A DNA stretch of 64,000 nt from Acidimicrobiales bacterium (GTDB lineage: Bacteria > Actinomycetota > Acidimicrobiia > Acidimicrobiales > Palsa-688). The position numbers were made by a program, and so were the translations under genes. The stretch is taken from assembly GCA_036378675.1 (NCBI GenBank), contig DASUWA010000027.1, positions 1-64,000 of the forward strand, written 5' to 3'. The notes below the pieces were generated by a model. It was not told the origin of the DNA and did not search any database. It was given only the letters and a program-made list of their open reading frames with translations. Positions 26,612 through 34,719 of this stretch are shown here, piece by piece (within the stretch, counting starts at the first letter, position 1; each line of letters starts with the position of its first letter).

Positions 26612-26715
26612 TCTCCCTCCGTGTCACACCACTGCTTCCGCTCCGGTGTGTGCCCCTCTCGGACCAGACCTTCCGATTGGCCTGTGAGCCGGATCGGAAC
26701 TGCGGAACCCTAGGC
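26592..26715 (-). ncRNA. Guanidine-I (ykkC) riboswitch
   Basis: Read on the minus strand from 26715, this leader contains the hallmark conserved blocks of ykkC RNA in order. These are CTAGGGTTCCGC (26702-26713), GGTCCGAGAG (26656-26665) and ACACGGAGGG followed by AAAAGCCCGGGAGG (26599-26612). Two hairpins are visible between the blocks: TTCCGAT/ATCGGAA (26671-26699) and CACACC/GGTGTG (26625-26650). Subtype 1 of ykkC binds guanidine. Subtypes 2a-2d share the scaffold but bind ppGpp, PRPP or (d)ADP. The guanidine-hydrolase-like gene, urease and importer downstream favour subtype 1. It lies 79-200 nt upstream of the ligase start and would control the whole operon down to ureD. Confidence 0.88.
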
Positions 26716-26828
26716 GCAGCTGAACTTTGTTGACTGTGGCGTACTGTAGAAGTCGGTCGTTTCGCACTTGTGACGCAAGAATGAACGCTGAGTTTCAGGC
26801 TCTTCGTTGGTTGCTGCGTATTGGTTTC

Positions 26829-28448
26829 TCATCCCGGGTACAGGTCGGCGAGCGTGAGGCTGTACGGGTAAGCGGCTACGTGGGCGGCCACGATCCCCTT
26901 GAGCCACGGTTGAGCGACGAATACGTCGTTGCGGTTAGCGATGTTCATGTAGCAGCCCGTCTTGACCGCCTCGTCGCCGACCTGACCGAAGAGAGTGGTG
27001 TTGCCCGCGGCGACGGCTTGGCTGAGCTGGTCGCTCGAGTTGGGGACGGTGCAGTGGAGGAAGTTGATTCCTCCGTTTGGATCGAAGTCGATGTGTGCCC
27101 ACTGGTATGGGTCGTAAGCGTCGGGCCAGCCGTACTCGACGAGGAGGTCCGGAGCGCCGGAGGGGTTTCCGGGCGGCGCCCAGCCGTAGATGGTGGAAGT
27201 CTGATATCCGACGGATTTAACCGACAGTCCCGCCGCGTCGAGCTGATCGGTCATCAGCGATGCGATCAGTTGATCGTCGGGGGATCCGGTGTCGTAGCCG
27301 ATAGTGAAGCTGCGTTGCGAAGACGGCAGGCCCGCGACCAGTCTTCTAAGGGCGCTCGGGTCGTAGGGGTAGTTCTGAATTCCCATCCCCGGCGGGAGGA
27401 GGTCCGCGGGGTAGGCGGTCGAGCCGAGAGTCCCGTGACCGCTGTACACGTCGGCGACGATTTGCTTCTGGTTGATCGCCTCCAGAAGGGCGACACGGTT
27501 GGCCGGCGTGGTGAGAAAGCTCGATGTGGGGTTCAGATAACCGAGCTCGACGGTCAGGGTTGGGAGGCGGTACTCAACGACCGCTTTGTCATGCGCGTAA
27601 GAGCTGATCGCCTGGCTGGTCAGGTCGTGGAGGATGGCAGCGATCTGCCCGTGCTGGAACTCGAGTTCCTCTGTGTTGATGTTGTCGATGACCGGAAGGT
27701 CGACCGTCGTGTAGTAGGGCTTACTCCCCCAGTAGCCGGGGTAAGCGCTCAGTTGATAGTCGACTCCGACCTGTGCCTTGGTCAGGGTGTACGGCCCGGT
27801 CCCCAGGTCGTGGGTTGTGAGGTACGCCTGGTCGTGGTCGCTCCCGGCGTGGGCGGCGAGCCCGGTCGGGCTGTAGATGCGCGGCCCGTAAGCGGAGGCC
27901 AGGTAATCGAGGAACGACGTGTTGGGAGCGTTGAGCTTGATCACGACCACGGAAGGGCCTTCAGGAGTGATCGACGCCTGGGCCTGGGCCATGTAAGCCG
28001 GCCCACCGTTGACCGCTGAGTCCCTGGCGAAGGACGGGGCGACCGCCGACGAGTCGAACGCGGTTCCGTCATGGAAGGTGACGCCTGGTCGGAGCTGGAA
28101 CGTGTAGGTCGTCGAGTCGCTAGATACCGTCCAGCTCGTGGCAAGGTCCGGGATGATCCGGCGGGCCGCTGTTCCGCCGGCGTACTGAACGAGGCCGTCG
28201 TACATGTTGTCCTGGAGGATGATCCCCTCGCCGGCGTAGTAGACGGCGGGGTCTGGAGGCTGGCCGGGGTCCTGCAGGAAAGACAGGGTGAGGGTGTGGC
28301 TCGTCGGGAAGCTCCCGCCACCTCCTCCGGGCGCGGCACTCCCTTTTCCTGCGCTGCCACACCCCGCCAGGCAGAGGGCGGTCGCGACGAGCACGGTCGA
28401 GATCGCCGTGGGCGTGATGAACGGACTAGGTCGGTGTTTTGTCGTCAC
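26829..28448 (-). CDS. Extracellular solute-binding lipoprotein, family 5, second copy
   Basis: 539 residues; the signal ends in ALCLAGC, so Cys30 is the lipidation site, followed by a Gly/Ser linker. The mature sequence parallels the other binding protein (LVQYAGG..RRIIPDLATSWTV..TYTFQLRPGVTFHDGTA). The start is a GTG that overlaps the amidohydrolase stop by one base (TAGTG). It lies upstream of the riboswitch and so is probably transcribed with the amidohydrolase rather than under riboswitch control. It may feed the same permeases with a second ligand range. Confidence 0.9.
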   Translation of the reverse strand: MTTKHRPSPFITPTAISTVLVATALCLAGCGSAGKGSAAPGGGGGSFPTSHTLTLSFLQDPGQPPDPAVYYAGEGIILQDNMYDGLVQYAGGTAARRIIPDLATSWTVSSDSTTYTFQLRPGVTFHDGTAFDSSAVAPSFARDSAVNGGPAYMAQAQASITPEGPSVVVIKLNAPNTSFLDYLASAYGPRIYSPTGLAAHAGSDHDQAYLTTHDLGTGPYTLTKAQVGVDYQLSAYPGYWGSKPYYTTVDLPVIDNINTEELEFQHGQIAAILHDLTSQAISSYAHDKAVVEYRLPTLTVELGYLNPTSSFLTTPANRVALLEAINQKQIVADVYSGHGTLGSTAYPADLLPPGMGIQNYPYDPSALRRLVAGLPSSQRSFTIGYDTGSPDDQLIASLMTDQLDAAGLSVKSVGYQTSTIYGWAPPGNPSGAPDLLVEYGWPDAYDPYQWAHIDFDPNGGINFLHCTVPNSSDQLSQAVAAGNTTLFGQVGDEAVKTGCYMNIANRNDVFVAQPWLKGIVAAHVAAYPYSLTLADLYPG

Positions 28449-29437
28449 TAGGGAACTTGCCTCGTTTGGGGGTTTGTAGAGAGGTCCGCCCTTTCCAGTC
28501 GCAGGATCTCCACGGCTGACCCGCCGAGCAATGCGGCTTTCTCCGCGTTGCTCAGCCCTGGCAACGCGGACACTTTGTCCGCCGTGGCAGAGGGGTCGTA
28601 CCAGGGAAAGTCAGAGCCGAGCATCACCCGCCCGACGCCGATGCTCTGAATTGTCTCGACCAGGCACTCGAGGGACGGGGCCCTAGGCGCACCCACCCAC
28701 TCGATGATCTCGGACAGGTCGAAGCTGACCTGAGGGAAATCAGCGGCGAGGGACGCAGCCTCGACGAACGCCGCACCTCCTAAATGCGCGAGCACGAGAC
28801 GCAGGTTCGGCCACCGCTCGAGGACGAGTGCGAACTCGCGCGGCCGGGCTGACGCGCCATATCGGTGACCTGGGCCCGAGTGCGCCAGCACGACCAAGTC
28901 GAGCTCGCAGCAAGTGTCGTACAACGCCGTGAGTCGCGGATCGGCTGGTCGGAACCCCTGCGACACCGGATGCAGTTTCACTCCTCGGGCACCGAGGCTG
29001 GCCATGGCGGCGAGGTGTGGGGCGATCACGTGCTGCGACAGGATGCACGGATCGATGCAAACGTAAGCGCTGAGCAACGGTTCCCCCGAAGTGGCGGCAA
29101 CCGCCCATCGGTTCCCGGCAAGGAGCGCTTCCCTGAGCCGTGAGTCGACTTCCGCCGCCTCTACTGGCGATCCTTTCGTTCTCCCTTCTGCTGCGAGATC
29201 CTCGAGTATGCGAGAGCGCTCGCTGATCGCGTCGAAGAGCTGGAGGACTACGACACGGTCAAAACCGTGGTCGGCGAAGCGGTCACCGACCTCCTCGAGC
29301 ACGCCAAACCCGGCGTCGAACCTCACGCCGGGATCGTCGCCGTACTCCCAGATCTGATAGCCATCTTTTGCCTGTGCTCCGGTTCGGGAGTCCGGATACA
29401 GGTGCACGTGCGCGTCGATCAGCGGCTCGGATCTCAT
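28448..29437 (-). CDS. Amidohydrolase-2 family TIM-barrel metal hydrolase
   Basis: 329 residues. DAHVHLY at residues 8-14 gives the HxH metal motif; later elements are GARGVKLHPVSQGF, LVVLAHSGPGH, LAHLGGAAF and the terminal LGSDFPWYDP with the catalytic Asp. This family hydrolyses or decarboxylates small amides and acids. It is the first gene of a two-gene unit with the family-5 binding protein and is divergent from the M20 peptidase across about 165 nt. Its role in the guanidine block is inferred from location only. Confidence 0.85.
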   Translation of the reverse strand: MRSEPLIDAHVHLYPDSRTGAQAKDGYQIWEYGDDPGVRFDAGFGVLEEVGDRFADHGFDRVVVLQLFDAISERSRILEDLAAEGRTKGSPVEAAEVDSRLREALLAGNRWAVAATSGEPLLSAYVCIDPCILSQHVIAPHLAAMASLGARGVKLHPVSQGFRPADPRLTALYDTCCELDLVVLAHSGPGHRYGASARPREFALVLERWPNLRLVLAHLGGAAFVEAASLAADFPQVSFDLSEIIEWVGAPRAPSLECLVETIQSIGVGRVMLGSDFPWYDPSATADKVSALPGLSNAEKAALLGGSAVEILRLERADLSTNPQTRQVP

Positions 29438-29601
29438 CGGCGATGGGGGATCCCGTCACCCACGAACAGCCCTACCCTCCATTTGAGTAGCCCAGCGAAT
29501 GGCGATGCACCGTACGCCGCTCCATTTTTCGGCTAGGTCTCGTGTTCATGACGATCGCGTAAACGAGAGGGAGGGGATGGCGAGCCGGTATAGCGTTAGT
29601 C

Positions 29602-30786
29602 GTGCGCTCCGGAATCGACTTCGAAGGCGCGATCCGATTCGCCAAAGAACTCGCGTCTACCCCGAGCATCTCGGGAACCGAGCAAGCCGCAGTCGAACTT
29701 ACGGCGCGCGAGCTGGAGAAGCTTGGGTTCGACCACGTCTGCATCGATCGGATCGGCAACTGCGTCGGATACCTGGGATCCGAGACTGGACCCAAGCTGC
29801 TGATCGACGGGCACATAGACTCGATCCCCCTTCATTCAGAGGAGAAATGGACCGTCGACCCCTTCGGTGGCGAGATCCGCCGCGGCCGCCTCTACGGTCT
29901 CGGCATTTGCGACCAGAAGGCTTCGATCGCCTCAGCTGCATATGGGCTCGCAGCCGCCCGCGATGCTGGAACCCTGTCCGGGCAGGTGGCCCTTGTCGCC
30001 AGCATCAACGAGGAGGACATCGAAGGCGCGGCCCTTGCGGAGGTTGTCGAGCAATTCCAACCGACCTGGGCGATCACCACGGAGCCGAGCGACACGCATC
30101 TCTGCATAGGCCAACGCGGCCGGGCGAAGCTATCGGCATCCGTGACTGGTCGGGCATGTCACGCAGGTCACGCCGGCCAAGGGGTCAACGCGGCGGAAGC
30201 GCTCGCCGAGCTGATCACTGCAGTCCGACACATTGACCATCCGCACCATCCTCTCCTCGGCCGTCGCGACATCACGTGCATCGATGTCGCCTCAACGCCC
30301 TACCCGTCGGTGTCGACGATCCCAGGACGCGCGCTTGCCCGCTTCGATTGCCGATTCCTCCCCGGCGAGACCGCCGCTTCCCTGATCGAGACCATCAGCC
30401 AGGCGGCGACAGAGGCTTGGAGCTCATGGTCTGAGCATCCGGTGTTGGACCTCTTGATCGTCAACGCCGAGTTCCGAACCTGGAGGGGTGAGAAATTCAC
30501 CCTCCCCGAATTCGAGCACGCCTGGTGGACCCCGGAGGACTCACTCCTGGTTGAAAGAGCACGGGCGGCACTCCGTACGGTGGGCCTCGACGACACTCCG
30601 CGGCACTACTCGTTCTGCACGAACGGATCACACCTTTCCGGCCAGTGTTCGATTCCGACAGTCGGGTTCGGCGTTGGCGAAGAGCATGTCGCCCACCAGG
30701 TGGACGAGTACGTGACTCTGGACTCGCTGCGATCCGGAGCGATGGGTTTTGCGGCCATAGCTTCACAACTTTCGGGCAGCTGCTAA
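29602..30786 (+). CDS. M20-family metallopeptidase/deacetylase (YgeY/ArgE/DapE-like)
   Basis: 394 residues with the di-zinc M20 site: DGHIDSIP (His71, Asp73), GICDQKA with bridging Asp104, and NEEDIEG with catalytic and metal Glu137/138. TEPSDTHLCIGQRGRAKL and the CHAGHAGQGVNAAE dimerisation-loop region resemble YgeY-type hydrolases. It begins with GTG at 29602 without a clear Shine-Dalgarno. It is divergent from the amidohydrolase and followed closely by the Rrf2 regulator. It probably cleaves an acylated or carbamoylated amino acid; a link to the nitrogen-scavenging block is likely but unproved. Confidence 0.88.
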   Translation: MRSGIDFEGAIRFAKELASTPSISGTEQAAVELTARELEKLGFDHVCIDRIGNCVGYLGSETGPKLLIDGHIDSIPLHSEEKWTVDPFGGEIRRGRLYGLGICDQKASIASAAYGLAAARDAGTLSGQVALVASINEEDIEGAALAEVVEQFQPTWAITTEPSDTHLCIGQRGRAKLSASVTGRACHAGHAGQGVNAAEALAELITAVRHIDHPHHPLLGRRDITCIDVASTPYPSVSTIPGRALARFDCRFLPGETAASLIETISQAATEAWSSWSEHPVLDLLIVNAEFRTWRGEKFTLPEFEHAWWTPEDSLLVERARAALRTVGLDDTPRHYSFCTNGSHLSGQCSIPTVGFGVGEEHVAHQVDEYVTLDSLRSGAMGFAAIASQLSGSC

Positions 30787-30790
30787 TGTT

Positions 30791-30826
30791 GACTATATCT
30801 ATCTATTTAGTGTGGTTAGGTACTCC
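30791..30826 (+). promoter_or_regulatory. AT-rich element 1, in front of the Rrf2 gene
   Basis: The stretch begins GACTATATCTATCTATTTAG and continues to TTAGG. It shares GACTA, CTATT and (T)TAGGTA spacing with elements at 31302 and 36631. It is immediately upstream of an Rrf2-type regulator gene, so it may be the regulator's own binding site or a shared promoter. Confidence 0.5.
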
Positions 30827-30828
30827 TA

Positions 30829-31278
30829 GTGATGCGGGTCGGAGTGAAGACCGACTACGGGGTTCGCGCTCTAACCGAGCTAGCCGCGCGGCCAGCGGGA
30901 GAGGTCGTCACCCTCGACACCCTCGCTCTTGCCCTAGGCCTGTCGCCATCTGCTTTGCCCCATGTGATGCGCGCCCTTCGACTTGCGGGGCTGATAACGG
31001 GCCGCAGGGGAACCGGTGGGGGGTTTCGGTTCAAGCGACCACCTGAAGACATCACAGTGGCGGATGTGATCCAGGCTGTCGAAGGACAGCTGGTGACCGT
31101 CGGCGACAACCCTCCCATGCCGGTCGATTACTCGGGCACGTCGAAGGTGCTTCGCGAGGTGTGGCTCGCTGCCACCGCCAGTGTCCAGGTGGTCCTGGAA
31201 TCGGTGACGGTGGCAGACCTGGCTGCCGGGCGGCTGCCGCCCCACCTGGGCGAACTGCCTCGTCCGGCCGAGGTGTAG
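30829..31278 (+). CDS. Rrf2-family transcriptional regulator
   Basis: 149 residues. The opening VGVKTDYGVRALTELAARP and the winged helix (LALALGLSPSALPHVMRALRLAGLITGRRGTGGGFRFKRPPEDITVADVIQAVEG) are standard Rrf2. No cysteines are present, so it cannot hold the IscR/NsrR-type Fe-S cluster and must respond to something else. It starts at GTG 30829, or ATG 30832. The next gene is pstS, and a similar AT-rich element occurs before both, suggesting it regulates itself and the phosphate transporter. It resembles the second Rrf2 protein at 37715 in its C-terminal VWxAxxAS..VLESV segment. Confidence 0.87.
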   Translation: MMRVGVKTDYGVRALTELAARPAGEVVTLDTLALALGLSPSALPHVMRALRLAGLITGRRGTGGGFRFKRPPEDITVADVIQAVEGQLVTVGDNPPMPVDYSGTSKVLREVWLAATASVQVVLESVTVADLAAGRLPPHLGELPRPAEV

Positions 31279-31301
31279 ACGGCGGGTGGACAGGAAAACC
31301 T

Positions 31302-31337
31302 GACTAATCCTATTCTATTAAGCGGGTAGGTAGTTTT
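31302..31337 (+). promoter_or_regulatory. AT-rich element 2, in front of pstS
   Basis: GACTAATCCTATTCTATTAAG followed by GGGTAGGTAG, very like the element in front of the upstream Rrf2 gene. It is 54 nt before the pstS start. Shared occurrence suggests control by the Rrf2 protein. Confidence 0.5.
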
Positions 31338-31390
31338 GAGTCCCAATTGGTCGCTGCGACAGGGCTGCTGTCGCGTTAGAGAGGAGTCGC

Positions 31391-32776
31391 GTGGCACGGG
31401 ACACGAGGAAAGTGAAGGGGCAACCGGAACCAGTCGCTATAGGCCGACGCCGCGGGGCTTCAACAGGCCTGAGGCTTGTTATCGTCGCCGGCACGGCTAT
31501 CGCGTTCACCGCCGCTTGCAGCAGTTCCGTATCGGTCAAGGCGTCGGGCAAGAAGGCTAACGGGTCCGCTTCTTCAACCGTCCCGGGGGAGACCACGACC
31601 ACCGCCGCAGGATCCAACGACGCGGCCACTACCACTACCGCGGCCGGATCGGGCGCTCCCGCGAAGACCGCGACGGGTGCGGGCGGTGCGGGGTCCGGGT
31701 CGCCCGCGCCCAAGGTCGCCAGCCCGGCCGGGCCGTGCTCGTCGTCGGCACCCGGTGGCGTCCTGAGCAGCTCTTGCGACACGTCTACGCCTTCGGAACA
31801 GTTGACGGGAGCAGGCGCCAACTCGGCCCAGCCGTTCTTCGCCCGGGTCTTCTACTACTTCAACCAGGCGGACCACGCGGTTACCGTGAACTACTCGCCC
31901 GTGGGGAGCAGCGTCGGGGTTTCCGATATCCAGCAAGGCACCGTCCAGTTCGGTCAATCCGAGATCCCAATTCCGACGCCCGCGAGCGGATCGGGGGGCG
32001 CCATCCTCCAGGTTCCTGTCGACCTCGGCGGGGTGGCGCTCAGCTATAACGTGCCCGGAATCAACGGTGGCCTCCATCTCGACGGCCCCACCCTCGCCAA
32101 CATCTACCTCGGGAACATCACTCACTGGAACGATCCCGCGATCGCCAATCTCAACCCTGGGATCACCCTGCCGAGCACCACCATCATCGCGGTGCACCGG
32201 GCTGACTCATCCGGCCCGGGTTACGACCTCGACCAGTACCTGATCGACACCGGTGGTCCGGCATGGACCGCGAAGGCGGGGAACAGCTCCTCCACCCACT
32301 GGCCAGTGTCCAACGTCGGTGTGGGTCAACAACTGAACACCGGAGTCGCCAGCTACATCCAGCAGAACCCTGGAGCGATCGGCTACGTCGAATACGCATA
32401 CGCCCTCCAGGCCAACTTCAACAACATCGCGTTGAGGAACCAGACCGGAAGCTTCGTCACGCCATCGCGCACGAGCATCGCCGCCGCCGGAGCCAACGCG
32501 GCGAGCCTCAGCGCATCCAACTTCAACATCATCAACGGGCCAGGCGCCGGCACCTACCCGTTGGCCAACTTCAGCTGGACGTTGCTGTACCAGAAGCAGT
32601 CCAACGCCAACGTCGGTATCGCCCTCGGCAAGCTGTTCGACTGGGTCTCCACCACGGGACAGCAACAAGCATCCACGCTCGGCTACGCGCCGCTTCCTGC
32701 CAACGTTGTGACTCTCGCCCACCAGACCCTTCTCCAGCTTGACGGCCCGAATGGCCAGCCGCTCTTCACCGGATAG
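31391..32776 (+). CDS. pstS: Phosphate ABC transporter substrate-binding lipoprotein
   Basis: 461 residues. The signal ends in AFTAAC, so Cys43 is the lipid anchor. It is followed by an unusually long Ser/Thr/Ala/Gly/Pro-rich linker to about residue 135, then the PstS fold (LTGAGANSAQPFF, SVGVSDIQQGTVQFGQSEIP, NPGITLPSTTIIAVHRADSSGPGYDLDQYL, GAIGYVEYAYA). The phosphate-contact segment HRADSSG is present. The GTG start is preceded by GAGGAG. It captures phosphate for the PstCAB genes that follow directly. Confidence 0.93.
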   Translation: MARDTRKVKGQPEPVAIGRRRGASTGLRLVIVAGTAIAFTAACSSSVSVKASGKKANGSASSTVPGETTTTAAGSNDAATTTTAAGSGAPAKTATGAGGAGSGSPAPKVASPAGPCSSSAPGGVLSSSCDTSTPSEQLTGAGANSAQPFFARVFYYFNQADHAVTVNYSPVGSSVGVSDIQQGTVQFGQSEIPIPTPASGSGGAILQVPVDLGGVALSYNVPGINGGLHLDGPTLANIYLGNITHWNDPAIANLNPGITLPSTTIIAVHRADSSGPGYDLDQYLIDTGGPAWTAKAGNSSSTHWPVSNVGVGQQLNTGVASYIQQNPGAIGYVEYAYALQANFNNIALRNQTGSFVTPSRTSIAAAGANAASLSASNFNIINGPGAGTYPLANFSWTLLYQKQSNANVGIALGKLFDWVSTTGQQQASTLGYAPLPANVVTLAHQTLLQLDGPNGQPLFTG

Positions 32777-32800
32777 GCCCACCGCGAAAGCCATCCCGAA

Positions 32801-33793
32801 ATGACCTTTACCTCCGCGCTCGAGGAGGTTCCGCCTCGCCTCGGCCCGGTACGAGGGGTGCGGGAAGCTCTTGAACGGCGGCGCGCAAAGCCACGCGGCC
32901 GCGCTTATCCCGCCATTCGATGGTCCGGCGCTGTGTTCTTCTTGGTGGTGATCGTCTCCCTGGTCGTCTCGCTGCTGATGTCATCGAGCCAAGCCTTCGC
33001 CCACTCGGGCATCAGTTTCTTCTGGTCCGGAACGTGGGACCCGTCGCGCGGTACATACGGCGCCGGGGTCTTCATCGTCGGCACCCTTGTCACCACCGCC
33101 GTTGCGACCATCCTGGCGGTACCGATCGGAGTGGCCACCGCGGCTTATCTCTCGGAACTGTCCCCGCGATGGATAGCGAGTCCGCTGTCCGTCGCGGTGG
33201 ATCTGATCGCCGCGGTGCCGAGCATCGTGGTCGGGCTGTGGGGCCTCCTCGTTCTGAGCCCGGCATTCGGCCATCACGTGGAGCCGTTCCTGAAGTCCCT
33301 TCCCGGGGGCGGATGGCTCTTCCACGGTCCCGCGCTCGGGGCCGATGTGCTGCTGGCGGGCGTGGTCCTGTCGGTGATGATCCTGCCCACAGTCGTCGCG
33401 CTGTCACGAACTGCTATGGCATCGGTCGCCAGGGAGGACAGGGAAGCGGGTCGTGCTCTCGGGGGTACCCGCTGGCAGGTCGTACGAAAGGTCGTCCTGC
33501 CCGGCGCAAGAACCGGCATAGAGGCCGCCGTAACTCTGGCGATCGGGCGGGCTCTCGGCGAGACGATCGCCGTCGCGATGGTCATCGGCAACCGGCCGGC
33601 GATACCCCACTCGCTCCTGGCGCCGGGGTCGACTCTCGGGTCGGCGATCATCAACTTCTTCGCCGAGGCAAACCCCGGACTCAACCGCAGCTCGGTCGTC
33701 GCGCTGGTGGTGGTTCTCCTCGGAATCACGGCTCTGGTCAACGCCGGCGGCCAGATCCTGCTTCGGTCCCGCCGGCGGTTCGCGGCCTCATGA
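32801..33793 (+). CDS. pstC: Phosphate ABC transporter permease PstC
   Basis: 330 residues with an N-terminal cytoplasmic Arg-rich stretch and about six membrane helices. The PstC features are VDLIAAVPSIVVGLWGLLVL and the EAA loop ALGGTRWQVVRKVVLPGARTGIEAAVTLAIGRALGETIAVAMVIGN. It forms the membrane channel with PstA. It begins 24 nt after pstS. Confidence 0.95.
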   Translation: MTFTSALEEVPPRLGPVRGVREALERRRAKPRGRAYPAIRWSGAVFFLVVIVSLVVSLLMSSSQAFAHSGISFFWSGTWDPSRGTYGAGVFIVGTLVTTAVATILAVPIGVATAAYLSELSPRWIASPLSVAVDLIAAVPSIVVGLWGLLVLSPAFGHHVEPFLKSLPGGGWLFHGPALGADVLLAGVVLSVMILPTVVALSRTAMASVAREDREAGRALGGTRWQVVRKVVLPGARTGIEAAVTLAIGRALGETIAVAMVIGNRPAIPHSLLAPGSTLGSAIINFFAEANPGLNRSSVVALVVVLLGITALVNAGGQILLRSRRRFAAS

Positions 33794-33807
33794 AAGCCGC
33801 GCGGTAG

Positions 33808-34719
33808 ATGGCGGTCGCGAGCCCAACCGTCGGGACCGAGGCGGCTGCTGTCCGCCGTGAAGAGATCAGGGCAATCGCCCGTAGGTCGCTCTCTTCGCGT
33901 CGAATTCGGAGTCGCCTAGCGGTCCCTCTTTGTCTTGTCGCTGTATGCATATCTCTGACCCCACTGGCTGCGTTGGTCGGGTACACGGTCGCACGGGGGT
34001 TTCGCGCGATCTCGCTGGACTTTTTCACCCACACCCCGACTCCTCCGGGCATTCCCGGTGGTGGGGTGGAGAACTACATCGTCGGCACGGTGGTGATCGT
34101 CGGCATAGCCACGCTGATAGCAGTGCCCCTCGGTCTCGCGACGGCTCTGTTCCTTCTCGAGCGTCGAGGCCGGATCGCTGACATGGTGCGGTTCTGCGCG
34201 GACGTCCTGACGGGGGTGCCGTCGATCGCTATCGGAATCTTCGCCTACTCGGTACTGGTCGAGCCGTGGCACTTCTCCGGTTTGGCAGGCAGCCTCGCGC
34301 TGGCAGTGCTCATGCTTCCTATCATGATCCGGGCGAGCGAGGCGGCGATGCGATCGGTGCCGTCCGATCTCCGCGACGCCGGCCTGGCGCTCGGCAGCCG
34401 GCGGGGACGGGTCATGCGGTCGGTCGTGCTACGCGGAGCAGTACCCGGACTAGTGACAGGGAACCTCCTCGCTGTCGCGCGGGCCGTTGGCGAGACGGCG
34501 CCCCTCCTATTTACCGCTGCCGGGAACACCTTCTTCACGCTGTCTCCGCTCAACGCGATGGGGGCGCTGCCGCCCTTCATCTACTCACAAGGCACTCAAC
34601 CGTACCCGGACGCCCAGCGCCAAGCCTGGGGAGCCGCCCTTGTACTGCTCAGTCTGGTGCTGCTGCTCAGCATCTCCGCTCGCGCTGTCGCCGCCAGACT
34701 CAACAGGCGGGCACGATGA
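33808..34719 (+). CDS. pstA: Phosphate ABC transporter permease PstA
   Basis: 303 residues with the PstA signature GGGVENYIVGTVVIVGIATLIAVPLGLATALFLLE, DVLTGVPSIAIGIFAY, and the loop ALGSRRGRVMRSVVLRGAVPGLVTGNLLAVARAVGETAPLLFTAAG. It partners PstC. Its stop overlaps the pstB start as ATGA. Confidence 0.95.
   Translation: MAVASPTVGTEAAAVRREEIRAIARRSLSSRRIRSRLAVPLCLVAVCISLTPLAALVGYTVARGFRAISLDFFTHTPTPPGIPGGGVENYIVGTVVIVGIATLIAVPLGLATALFLLERRGRIADMVRFCADVLTGVPSIAIGIFAYSVLVEPWHFSGLAGSLALAVLMLPIMIRASEAAMRSVPSDLRDAGLALGSRRGRVMRSVVLRGAVPGLVTGNLLAVARAVGETAPLLFTAAGNTFFTLSPLNAMGALPPFIYSQGTQPYPDAQRQAWGAALVLLSLVLLLSISARAVAARLNRRAR

Noticed and set aside
26592-26715. Reading the leader as a ppGpp, PRPP or ADP-sensing ykkC subtype
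   Set aside because: The scaffold is shared, but the downstream ureohydrolase, urease and importer genes fit guanidine better; a covariance search would settle it.
34266-34715. In-frame extension upstream of pstB
   Set aside because: It overlaps pstA in another frame and is Arg-rich; the ATG at 34716 in an ATGA overlap is the real start or close to it.
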